Of a stretch of 64,000 nt of DNA, positions 43,600 to 51,528 are shown in pieces. Every line of letters starts with the position of its first letter. Within the stretch, counting starts at the first letter, position 1. The position numbers and the translations under genes are program-made. The notes below the pieces were generated by a model. The model was not told where the DNA came from and made no database searches. It worked only from the letters and a program-made list of their open reading frames with translations. The stretch covers positions 101 through 64,100 of the forward strand of contig NZ_KB903220.1 of the NCBI RefSeq assembly GCF_000379625.1, given 5' to 3'. This DNA comes from Actinomycetospora chiangmaiensis DSM 45062 (lineage in GTDB: Bacteria > Actinomycetota > Actinomycetes > Mycobacteriales > Pseudonocardiaceae).

Positions 43600-44289
43600 A
43601 TGTCCGCAGGGATCGCCACAGCGGGTCGGGAGCTTCGGTACGGCATCCGCGGCACCGAGCACACCATGACGGTGAGTACCCCGGTCGCCCGCCCCGACCT
43701 GTGGGAGTCCTACGTCGCCGGCGCCCTGGAGGTGTACTCGTCCCACGGGGTGGCGCCCGCCCTCGAACTGGACCCGGATCTCACGTCCCTGATGTTCGTC
43801 GCGCACGACCGGCACGGCCGGGTGCGTGGTGGGATGCGCTCCCAGGGACCGCTCGATCACCCGGCGGAAGCCCAGGCCCTCGCGGTCTGGGAGAACGACG
43901 CCACGCTCCGCCGCTGGCTTCGGGCGCGTCTGGCCGACGGACTCGTCGAGTCCAAGGGTCTCTGGGTCGCTCCGGGTTTCGAGGGTCGGCGGGACGTCGT
44001 GAACGCCTTCGGCCGCGCCCCGGTCTATGCCAGCACGATCCTGGGCGCGCGTCACGGGATCGGGAGCGCCGCGCGCCACAGCGAGCGCCTGTGGACGTCG
44101 AGCGGGGCGATCGTCGAGGACGGCATACCTGCCGTTCCCTATCCCGACGACCGTTACCTCACCCGGCTCGTCTCCTGGGACCGCTGGAATCTCCCGGCGG
44201 GCATCTCGGACGACGTGCGACGGGCCATGGATCTGGAGACCGCCCAGTTGCTGGGCGTCGACGTGCCGCTGCCGCGGGTGGGCCGATGA
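43600..44289 (+). CDS. GNAT-like / N-acyl amino acid synthase-like protein
   Basis: A protein of about 229 aa. The fold looks like an acyltransferase: LWESYVAGALEVYSSHGVAP, SLMFVAHDRHGRVRGGMRSQ, and GLWVAPGFEGRRDVVNAFG arranged as in FeeM-type N-acyl amino acid synthases or autoinducer-synthase-like GNATs. It overlaps the next gene by 4 nt and leads a three-gene operon with the E1/nitroreductase fusion and a c-di-GMP enzyme. ATG at 43600 is chosen after GGGGG; GTG at 43576 is an alternative. The family call is tentative. Confidence 0.6.
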   Translation: MSAGIATAGRELRYGIRGTEHTMTVSTPVARPDLWESYVAGALEVYSSHGVAPALELDPDLTSLMFVAHDRHGRVRGGMRSQGPLDHPAEAQALAVWENDATLRRWLRARLADGLVESKGLWVAPGFEGRRDVVNAFGRAPVYASTILGARHGIGSAARHSERLWTSSGAIVEDGIPAVPYPDDRYLTRLVSWDRWNLPAGISDDVRRAMDLETAQLLGVDVPLPRVGR

Positions 44290-46364
44290 ACCTCGACGGC
44301 TCGCCGGAGGAGCACGCGGGCCGGCCGCAGGAGCACCGTGCGTTCGTGGTCGCCGAGCCACCAGTGGGCGCCGAGGTGCTCGACCGTCGGGCGGAGCAGC
44401 TCGCCGACCTGGCGACGTTGCGGGGCGACGTCGTCGAGGACGCTCCGGTCCACTGGGTCTACTACCCGTGGCGGAACACCGCGGTCGCCGTGCTCGGTCC
44501 GGAGCCGTTCCGGCGGCTGCGGCAGGATCGGAACCGCAACAAGATCACCGCCGCCGAGCAGCAGCGGCTCGCCGGATTGACCGTCGCGGTCGCGGGCCTG
44601 TCGGTCGGGCATGCGATCGCGCACACGCTCGCGCTCGAGGGCCTGTGCGGGCGCCTCCGACTCGCGGACTTCGACACCATCGCGCTCTCGAACCTGAACC
44701 GGATCCCGGCCACGGTGCTCGACCTGGGCGTGAACAAGGCGGTCCTCGCCGCCCGCCGGATCGCCGAGCTCGACCCGTGGCTGGAGACCGAGGTGTTCCC
44801 CGCGGGCGTCACCGCCGACGCGGTGGAGACGTTCCTCGACGGGGTCGACGTGCTGGTCGAGGAGGCCGACTCGCTCGACGTCAAGGTCCTGCTGCGCGAG
44901 TCGGCGCGAGCGCGTGGCATCCCTGTGCTGATGGCCACGAGCGACCGCGGGCTGTTCGACGTCGAGCGGTTCGATCTCGAACCCGACCGTCCGCTCTTCC
45001 ACGGGCTCGTCGGTGACCTGGACTCGGCCGCGCTCGCGAGCCTCTCGACCCGGGACAAGGTCCCCCACGTGATGCGGATCCTCGGAGCCGCCGACGTGTC
45101 TCCCAGGATCGCGGCGTCGCTGGTGGAGGTGGGAACGACGCTGTCGACGTGGCCACAGCTCGGGTCCGACGTCACGCTCGGGGCCGTCCAGGTCGCCGCC
45201 GCCGTGCGCCGTCTCGGCCTCGGGCACGACCTCCCGTCCGGGCGTGTGCGGTGGGACCCCGACGACTGCCTGGCGGGGCTCTCGACGCCGTCGCTCCCGA
45301 CGCCGGCGGACGAGGAGGTCGCCGATGACACCGGCGACGACGATATCCTCGAGGCGGTCCGCCGCGCACCCTCGGGCGGGAACGTCCAGCCCTGGCGGGT
45401 GGAGCGGGACGCCGACGAAGTCCGTCTGGTCCTCGACGAGTCCCGGACGAGCACGATGGATGTGGCCCACCGCGGCAGCCACGTGGCCCTGGGTGCCGCC
45501 CTGTTCAACGCACGGGTGGCGGCGGCCCGGGCGCGCCGGCTCGGCGAGGTGGCGATCCTCCCCGACGCGGACCGCCCCGACCTGATCGCGACGCTGCGCC
45601 TGGGGGACGGGTCCGACGACCGGTTGGCCGCGCTGGACGTGCTCGGCCGGGGGACCAACCGGGCTCTGGGACGACCGCAGCCGATCGCCCCCGAGGTCTC
45701 GGCGAGCCTGCGGGAGGCGGCCGAGGCGGAAGGGGGACGGCTGCACCTGGTGGAGCCGGGAGAGGCGCTGACGCGCGCCGGTGCCGCGATGGCCGAGGCC
45801 GACCGCGTCCGCTACCTCACCGCGCCGCTGCACCGGGAGATGTTCGAGGAACTCGTCTGGCCCGGGGGCGACACGACGACGGGCATCGACGTCGCGACGC
45901 TCGGCCTCGCGGAGGGCGACCTCGCGAAGCTGACCATCGCGCGACGTCCCGAGGTCATGGCGCTCCTCGCCGAGTGGGACGCGGGCTCGGCGCTCGCCGA
46001 CGACACGCGGGACCGGGTCGCCTCGAGTTCCGCCCTCGCGGTGGTGGCGGTCCCGGGTGCGACGAAGCGTCACTTCGTGCACGGAGGAATGGCCGTCGAG
46101 GCCGTCTGGGTGACGGCCGAACGGTGTGGCCTGGCCGTCCATCCGGTCTCGCCCGTCTTCCTCTACGCGGTCGATCAGGAGGACCTCCGCGCCCTCTCCG
46201 AACCTTTCGCGGACACTCTCGACGGGCTCCGCGGTGAATTCCGCGCCGCGGTCGGTGTGGCTGATGACGAGGCGGTGGCTCTCGTGCTAAGGCTGAGCCA
46301 CGTCGTGGGGGCGCCGGTGAGGAGCAGACGTCGCCCGGTCGGGGGGGTACGTCGGGATGCCTGA
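44286..46364 (+). CDS. Rv1355c-like ThiF/E1 and nitroreductase fusion protein
   Basis: A 692-aa two-domain protein. Residues about 100-330 form an E1/ThiF/MoeB-like Rossmann domain: TVAVAGLSVGHAIAHTLALE, DFDTIALSNLNRI (nucleotide and Mg site) and VDVLVEEADSLDVK. Residues about 350-680 resemble an FMN nitroreductase: LEAVRRAPSGGNVQPWRVE and CGLAVHPVSPVFLY. This fusion is the Rv1355c (annotated MoeY) type of M. tuberculosis. There Rv1355c sits beside Rv1354c, a GGDEF-EAL enzyme, and here the same partner follows with an 8-nt overlap. The substrate is unknown; no catalytic Cys in the usual E1 position is obvious. Confidence 0.85.
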   Translation: MNLDGSPEEHAGRPQEHRAFVVAEPPVGAEVLDRRAEQLADLATLRGDVVEDAPVHWVYYPWRNTAVAVLGPEPFRRLRQDRNRNKITAAEQQRLAGLTVAVAGLSVGHAIAHTLALEGLCGRLRLADFDTIALSNLNRIPATVLDLGVNKAVLAARRIAELDPWLETEVFPAGVTADAVETFLDGVDVLVEEADSLDVKVLLRESARARGIPVLMATSDRGLFDVERFDLEPDRPLFHGLVGDLDSAALASLSTRDKVPHVMRILGAADVSPRIAASLVEVGTTLSTWPQLGSDVTLGAVQVAAAVRRLGLGHDLPSGRVRWDPDDCLAGLSTPSLPTPADEEVADDTGDDDILEAVRRAPSGGNVQPWRVERDADEVRLVLDESRTSTMDVAHRGSHVALGAALFNARVAAARARRLGEVAILPDADRPDLIATLRLGDGSDDRLAALDVLGRGTNRALGRPQPIAPEVSASLREAAEAEGGRLHLVEPGEALTRAGAAMAEADRVRYLTAPLHREMFEELVWPGGDTTTGIDVATLGLAEGDLAKLTIARRPEVMALLAEWDAGSALADDTRDRVASSSALAVVAVPGATKRHFVHGGMAVEAVWVTAERCGLAVHPVSPVFLYAVDQEDLRALSEPFADTLDGLRGEFRAAVGVADDEAVALVLRLSHVVGAPVRSRRRPVGGVRRDA

Positions 46365-48270
46365 ATGGCCGAATATTCGTTACGCTCTGTACGTGGACCA
46401 GCCGGATCACGACCCTGAGCCAACGAACCTGGACGAGTTGGTGACGGCCGTCGCGACGAGCCTCATGGGCGTCGACTCCGCCGGCCTGCGCTGCGCCGCC
46501 GCGTCCGTGCTCGCCCGCATGGTCCGTTACTTTGGCGTCGACCTCAGCTTCCTGCGCTTCCACGACCCTCGTGCGCACACCACCGTGCTCGTCGCCGAGT
46601 GGCCGCCGCGGCCCGACATCCCCGATCCGGACCCGCTCGGCGTCATCCCCTTCGCCTCGGCGGACCCCATCTTCGCCGCCAGCGAGTACTTGGCCGAGAT
46701 CATGATCCTCCGGCCCTCGGAGTCGCCCGACTACCAGGAGCGCGTGCGCGACGGGTCCGGTGTGGAGCTGACGTCGGTCGCGGTGGTTCCGCTGCGCTCC
46801 GCCGGCGCGACCACCGGCGTACTCGGCTTCATCAAGTACGGCGACCGCGGCTGGGACGACGACGAGCTGCGGGCGCTCAAGACCATCGCGCTGCTGTTCG
46901 CCCAGATGCAGGGCCGGATGGCCGCCGAGGACCGGCTGCGTCACATCGCCCACCACGACGAGCTCACCGGCCTGCCGAACCGGCGCGCGCTGATGGAGCA
47001 CCTCACGGGCCTGCTGGCGGCCGGGGTGTCCGGCACGCGGGCGCTCCTGTTCATCGACGTCGACCGGCTTAAGGCGATGAACGACTTCCTCGGGCACGAG
47101 GCGGGGGACCGGTTCATCGTCGAGATCGCCGACCGGCTGCGGGCCGCCGTCGACCCGGCCGACGTCGTCGCCCGGCTCGGCGGGGACGAGCTGGTCGTGT
47201 CCGTCGACGGGACGTGCGACGAGGCGCGCGCGGTCGCGCTGGCCGAGCGCATCCAGCGGGCGATCGCGCAGCCGATCCAGGTCGGCGGGCAGTCCCTCGG
47301 GCGCACCGTCAGCGTGGGCATCGCGGTGATGGAGCCGGCGTCGGTCTCGCTCGCGCAGTGGCTGCGGTCGGCCGACCACGCGGTCCTGGTGGCGAAGAAG
47401 CGCGGCGGCAACAACGTCGTGGTGTTCACCGCCGAGATGGAGAAGCGCGAGCAGGTCCGCGTCGCGGTGGAGATGAACCTGCTGACCGCGATACGCGACG
47501 GCTCGCTCACGGTCGCCTACCAGCCGATCGTCGACCTGCGCACGCGCGTGCCGGTCGGCGTCGAGACCCTCGTGCGGTGGAACCACCCGACGCTCGGGCC
47601 GGTCGCCCCCGAGCTGTTCGTGGGGGTCGCCGAGGCCACCAACCTCGCCGGGGAGCTGGGTGACTGGGTGCTCCGCGAGGCGTGCCGGCAGTTCGCCACC
47701 TGGCGGGCGGAACTGCCCGCCGGGACGATGGACGGGTTCGCCATCTCGGTGAACATCTCGCCGGTCCAGCTCATCGCGATCGACTTCGTCTCCACGGTGG
47801 CGACCACCCTCGAGCGCTACGGGCTCTCGGGCCGGGACCTCATCCTCGAGGTGACCGAGCACGCCGTGGTGAGCGACGACGCGGCGGCCCGCAGGACGCT
47901 GCACGGCCTGCGGGCGCTCGGCGTGTCCATCGCCATCGACGACTTCGGGACCGGCTACAGCTCGCTCGCCCAGCTCAAGGCGTTCCCCGTCAACACCCTC
48001 AAGATCGACCGGGGCTTCGTGCTGGACCTGGGCCACAGCCCGGACGACCACGCGATCGTCCGGTCGATCATCAAGCTGGCCGAGTCGTTCGGCCTGGACC
48101 TCATCGCGGAGGGCGTGGAGAGCGAGGAGGCCGCGGCCACCCTCGTCGAGCTGGGCTGCCGGGTGGCGCAGGGCTACCTGTTCTCCCGCCCGCTGCCCGC
48201 CGACCGGGTGGCGTCCGCCCTCATGAGCCGGACCGGGGGGACGACCTACTCGCGACGGGCGACGGGCTGA
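46357..48270 (+). CDS. GAF-GGDEF-EAL cyclic di-GMP enzyme (Rv1354c-like)
   Basis: A 637-aa protein. N-terminal GAF-like sensor (about residues 25-185), GGDEF domain (about 195-355) with active-site variant GGDEL in VARLGGDELVVSV, and EAL domain (about 370-630) with ETLVRW in place of EALxRW but with other catalytic residues present: SVNISP, EVTEHAV, AIDDFGTGYSS, KIDRGF, EGVES and QGYLFSRPL. Both synthesis and hydrolysis of c-di-GMP are therefore possible. No membrane segment. Overlaps the Rv1355c-like gene, reproducing the mycobacterial pair. Confidence 0.93.
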   Translation: MPEWPNIRYALYVDQPDHDPEPTNLDELVTAVATSLMGVDSAGLRCAAASVLARMVRYFGVDLSFLRFHDPRAHTTVLVAEWPPRPDIPDPDPLGVIPFASADPIFAASEYLAEIMILRPSESPDYQERVRDGSGVELTSVAVVPLRSAGATTGVLGFIKYGDRGWDDDELRALKTIALLFAQMQGRMAAEDRLRHIAHHDELTGLPNRRALMEHLTGLLAAGVSGTRALLFIDVDRLKAMNDFLGHEAGDRFIVEIADRLRAAVDPADVVARLGGDELVVSVDGTCDEARAVALAERIQRAIAQPIQVGGQSLGRTVSVGIAVMEPASVSLAQWLRSADHAVLVAKKRGGNNVVVFTAEMEKREQVRVAVEMNLLTAIRDGSLTVAYQPIVDLRTRVPVGVETLVRWNHPTLGPVAPELFVGVAEATNLAGELGDWVLREACRQFATWRAELPAGTMDGFAISVNISPVQLIAIDFVSTVATTLERYGLSGRDLILEVTEHAVVSDDAAARRTLHGLRALGVSIAIDDFGTGYSSLAQLKAFPVNTLKIDRGFVLDLGHSPDDHAIVRSIIKLAESFGLDLIAEGVESEEAAATLVELGCRVAQGYLFSRPLPADRVASALMSRTGGTTYSRRATG

Positions 48271-48377
48271 TCGTCCTCGTCGCGCTCGGGGCATTCGAGA
48301 CGCTCGGGGTCGGGGAGGTCCGAGCCGTCCCACAGGTCGCCGATGAGGTCACGCAGATTGCCGAGGAGCAAACTCAT
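48246..48377 (-). CDS. Small acidic protein gene, antisense to the GGDEF-EAL 3' end
   Basis: A 43-codon frame on the minus strand, starting MSLLLGNLRDLIGDLWD and continuing as an acidic tail. GAGGGGA lies about 7 bases before the ATG, a better ribosome binding site than most genes nearby. The first 17 residues form an amphipathic helix. The last 25 bases overlap the end of the GGDEF-EAL gene. Could be a real microprotein or chance. Confidence 0.35.
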   Translation of the reverse strand: MSLLLGNLRDLIGDLWDGSDLPDPERLECPERDEDDQPVARRE

Positions 48378-48514
48378 GGTCGTTCCCCTCGTGGTCGCCG
48401 TTCGCCGCGAGGTCGCCCGCTTCGTTTCCGGATCACCCCGATCTTGTAGCACGGTAACCGTTCCGTCGCCGTGGGTCCGTCCCTGACCGATCCCGAAGCG
48501 GCCCGCGGGCTACC

Positions 48515-50413
48515 GTGCACGCCGTGACCCCGGTGACCTCGGATCTCGTCGTGACCGCCGCCGTCCGCCTCGACGCGGTGGTGCCCGACGGCGACGGCGT
48601 CGTCTGGGGAGAGGGCCGCGCGGCCGACGGCGGCCGGGTGCAGCTCGTGCGCCGCGCGCCCGACGGGTCCGTGCACGACCTGCTCCCCGAGGGCTCCAAC
48701 GCCCGCACCGCGGTCCACGAGTACGGCGGCGGGGCCTGGTGGGTCCACGACGGTGTCGTCTTCACCGTCGACTGGTCCGACCAGCGGCTCCGCCGGGTGT
48801 CGGCCGGCGAGGTCACGATGCTGACCCCGGAGCCCGCCGTCCCCCGTGGCGACCGCTACGCCGACGGTCACGTCGCCCCCGACGGCACCTGGCTGGTCTG
48901 CGTCCGCGAGCACCACCCGACCGCGGGTTCCCCGGCCACCGACGTCGTCAACGAGGTGGTGCGGCTGTCGGCCGTGGCGCCCTCGGAGCCGGAGGTGCTG
49001 GTCAGCGGGCCGGACTTCGTCGCGGCCCCGCGCCTGTCGCGCGACGCCGGCCGGCTCGCGTGGCTGTCCTGGGACCACCCGTCCATGCCGTGGGACGACG
49101 TCGTCCTGACCGTGCGCTCGCTCGAGACCGGCGACGAGACGGTGGTCGCCGGCGGGCCCGGGGAGTCCGTCGCCGAGCCCGCCTGGCACGACGACGGGTC
49201 GCTCACCTTCATCTCCGACCGCACCGGCTGGTGGAACCTCTACCGCTGGGACGGCACCTCCGTCGAGCCGCTCGTCGTGCTCGAAGGCGAGATCGGCGAG
49301 CCGGGCTGGCAGCTCGGCGGCTCCCGCTACGCCGTTCTCGACGACGGGTCGCTCGTCTTCGCGCGTTCGTCCGACGGGTTCGACGCGCTCGTGCTGCGGG
49401 CCCCGGACGGCACGCTGACCGAGCTCGACACCGGGTTCAGCGCGATCCGCTCCGTCCGCGCCGACGGGGACGGCGTCGTCTGCCTCGCGGGCAGCCCGAC
49501 CACGGAGCCCGGGGTGCACCGGGTGTCGCGCACGGGCGAGGTCACGACGCTGCGCGCGCCGCGGGACCTCGGGCTCGACCCGACGACGATCTCGGTCCCC
49601 GAGTCCATGACGTTCTCCTCGGTGGGCCCCGACGGGGCCGCACGGGACGCGCACGCGCTGTACTACCCGCCGTCGGGACCCGTCTCCGGCGCCCCGCCGC
49701 TGCTCGTGGTGATCCACGGCGGCCCGACCGGTGCCGCCGCGCCGGTCCTCGCCGTCGGGCTGCAGTACTGGACGAGCCACGGCTTCGGCGTCGTCGACGT
49801 CAACTACGGCGGCTCCACCGGCTACGGCCGCGCCTATCGCGAGCAGCTCAAGGGCGCCTGGGGGATCGTCGACGTGGCCGACTGCCTCGCGGCGGCCCGG
49901 GCCCTCGCCGCGGCCGGCCGGGTCGACCCGTCGCGCCTGGCCATCCGGGGCGGCTCGGCGGGCGGGTTCACGGTGTTGGCGTCATTGGCTCGGCCGGACA
50001 CGCCCTTCGCCGCGGGGGCCGACCACTTCGGGGTCGCCGACCTCGAGGCGCTCGCCCGGGACACGCACAAGTTCGAGTCCCGCTATCTCGACGGGCTGGT
50101 CGGCCCGTACCCCGAGGCGCGCGACGTCTACGTGGCGCGGTCGCCGCTGACCCACGTCGACGAGTTCTCGACACCGCTGATCGTGCTCCAGGGCGACGAG
50201 GACGCGATCGTGCCGCCGAACCAGTCGGAGATGATCGTCTCGGCGCTCCGCTCCAAGGGCGTGCCGGTGGCGTACCTGCTCTTCGAGGGGGAGCAGCACG
50301 GCTTCCGGGCCGCCGAGAACATCAAGCGCGCACTCGACTCCGAGCTCGCCTTCTACGCCCGCCTGTTCGACCTGTCCGTCGACGTCCCACCGGTGGAGAT
50401 CGAGAACCTCTAG
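48515..50413 (+). CDS. S9 family prolyl oligopeptidase-like peptidase
   Basis: A 632-aa peptidase: residues 1-370 form a beta-propeller (repeated blades such as GRLAWLSWDHPSMPWDD and LTFISDRTGWWNLYRW) and the C-terminal part is the alpha/beta hydrolase. Catalytic residues: Ser in IRGGSAGGF (about 478), Asp in QGDEDAIVPP (about 563), His in EGEQHGFR (about 595). No signal peptide, so it acts in the cytosol on short peptides. GTG at 48515 or 48524 may start it. Confidence 0.92.
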   Translation: MHAVTPVTSDLVVTAAVRLDAVVPDGDGVVWGEGRAADGGRVQLVRRAPDGSVHDLLPEGSNARTAVHEYGGGAWWVHDGVVFTVDWSDQRLRRVSAGEVTMLTPEPAVPRGDRYADGHVAPDGTWLVCVREHHPTAGSPATDVVNEVVRLSAVAPSEPEVLVSGPDFVAAPRLSRDAGRLAWLSWDHPSMPWDDVVLTVRSLETGDETVVAGGPGESVAEPAWHDDGSLTFISDRTGWWNLYRWDGTSVEPLVVLEGEIGEPGWQLGGSRYAVLDDGSLVFARSSDGFDALVLRAPDGTLTELDTGFSAIRSVRADGDGVVCLAGSPTTEPGVHRVSRTGEVTTLRAPRDLGLDPTTISVPESMTFSSVGPDGAARDAHALYYPPSGPVSGAPPLLVVIHGGPTGAAAPVLAVGLQYWTSHGFGVVDVNYGGSTGYGRAYREQLKGAWGIVDVADCLAAARALAAAGRVDPSRLAIRGGSAGGFTVLASLARPDTPFAAGADHFGVADLEALARDTHKFESRYLDGLVGPYPEARDVYVARSPLTHVDEFSTPLIVLQGDEDAIVPPNQSEMIVSALRSKGVPVAYLLFEGEQHGFRAAENIKRALDSELAFYARLFDLSVDVPPVEIENL

Positions 50414-50434
50414 CCGGTGACGCTGTCCGCGCCG

Positions 50435-50501
50435 CCAAGATCATCGCGACGTGGAGGATTCGGACGCTGATCATCCGGATTCTCCACATCCCGATGATCT
50501 T
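50435..50501. repeat. 67-nt palindrome, left copy flanking the AbiEi/DUF559 gene
   Basis: Two 33-nt arms around one central base. The left arm starts CAAGATCATCG, then GTGGAG; the right arm has TTCTCCAC and ends CGATGATCTTG. About six mismatches. It lies between the convergent S9 peptidase and DUF559 genes. The second copy, in the same orientation and of the same length, is at 51444-51510. Confidence 0.7.
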
Positions 50502-50509
50502 GTGGGGGA

Positions 50510-51400
50510 TCAGCGCGTCGCCCGGTGGGCCAGGGTGCGTCGGATCTCCGCGATCACCTTCGCCGGACGCTTCTCCAGGTCCTCCCACGTCACCTCCGCG
50601 ACGACCCAGCCGTCGGCGACGAGAGCGCGGGTCCGGGCGCGACGCTCGATGAACCGCGAGGGGTCGGAGTGGAAGGCCCAGCCGTCGACCTCCAGCGCGA
50701 ACTTCGCGTCCGCGAACGCGATGTCGATGATCACCCCGCGGCCGTCCGCGAGCGTCACCGCCAGGTTCACCGCCCACACCGTGATCCCGGCGTCCCGGAG
50801 CAGGGCGATCATGATCCGCTCGGCCCCGGAGGCGGCCCGGTCCGAGGCCTGCACCAGCAGGTCGTGGGCCGCCCGGGAACCGCGCCGACCCAGGTGGCGG
50901 GACTGCATCGTCCGGAGTTCGTCGAGGGACACGACCTTCTGCTGGAGCATGCGGTCGAGGAACGCCTGGCCCTCGTTGCCGAGCGCGACGGCCGCGTCCA
51001 GCACGGTGAGCGCCCTGCTCGTCACCCGCAGGCCGCGGTGCTGGACCCGGTCGCCCCGCAGGTCCCGGTGCACGACCGAGAGTCCGGCCGGCCTGGAGCG
51101 CGAGCAGCCGGGTGGCAGAGCGACGACGTTCGGGTGCGGGTTCACGACCCCGAGGCCGAGCCACCACGCGGCGGACACCCCGACGAGCGCGCCGACCGGC
51201 CGGATCCACTCCGCGGCGATGCGTACCCGGGCCGCGGCCGTCCAGGGCCACGCCCGCACGAAGTACACCCCCGGAGCGCGCCGGATCCACTCGCCGCTCG
51301 CGATCGTGCGGGCGATCTGGTCGTCGCTCATCCCGCAGTCCTTCGCCTGCGAGCGTGAGATGACACCGTCGCGGGACGCGATGAACTGTTCGACCGTCAC
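50510..51400 (-). CDS. AbiEi-like / DUF559 domain protein
   Basis: A 296-aa protein. The N-terminus (residues 1-60: GVISRSQAKDCGMSDDQIAR, then RRAPGVYFVRAW) is the winged-helix segment shared with AbiEi-type antitoxins. The C-terminal DUF559 part (about 190-290) has IIDIAFADAKFALEVDGWAF and FHSDPSRFIERRARTR, followed by WVVAEVTWEDL: an endonuclease-like core of the Vsr/PD-(D/E)xK class with D, E-D and H residues kept. No AbiEii toxin gene is adjacent, so this is a solitary form, frequent in actinobacteria with unknown function. It is alone between two 67-nt palindromes. Confidence 0.8.
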   Translation of the reverse strand: MTVEQFIASRDGVISRSQAKDCGMSDDQIARTIASGEWIRRAPGVYFVRAWPWTAAARVRIAAEWIRPVGALVGVSAAWWLGLGVVNPHPNVVALPPGCSRSRPAGLSVVHRDLRGDRVQHRGLRVTSRALTVLDAAVALGNEGQAFLDRMLQQKVVSLDELRTMQSRHLGRRGSRAAHDLLVQASDRAASGAERIMIALLRDAGITVWAVNLAVTLADGRGVIIDIAFADAKFALEVDGWAFHSDPSRFIERRARTRALVADGWVVAEVTWEDLEKRPAKVIAEIRRTLAHRATR

Positions 51401-51443
51401 ATGGGATTGGAGTGCCCGGGCGGCTGACCGGTTCCAGGAATTT

Positions 51444-51510
51444 CAAGATCGCCAGGACGTGGAGAATTCGGACGGCAGGCGTCCGGTTTCTCCACGTTCC
51501 GATGATCTTG
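51444..51510. repeat. 67-nt palindrome, right copy flanking the AbiEi/DUF559 gene
   Basis: Starts CAAGATC, contains ACGTGGAGAATTCGGACG and TCTCCACGTTC, and ends CGATGATCTTG, identical over the last 11 bases to the copy at 50435-50501. It sits between the LuxR gene stop and the DUF559 gene start, both minus strand, and could terminate the hsp70-luxR operon. Confidence 0.7.
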
Positions 51511-51528
51511 GTCGGGGCGGGACGAACG

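Noticed and set aside
42523-44361. N-terminal extension of the flavin monooxygenase to more than 1000 residues
   Set aside because: It crosses three other genes, has no family sequence before the GTG at 42522, and reads as Arg/Pro/Thr-rich shadow.
50510-51400. Two-gene AbiE toxin-antitoxin system
   Set aside because: Only the AbiEi-like N-terminus is present and it is fused to a DUF559 domain; no AbiEii nucleotidyltransferase gene lies next to it.
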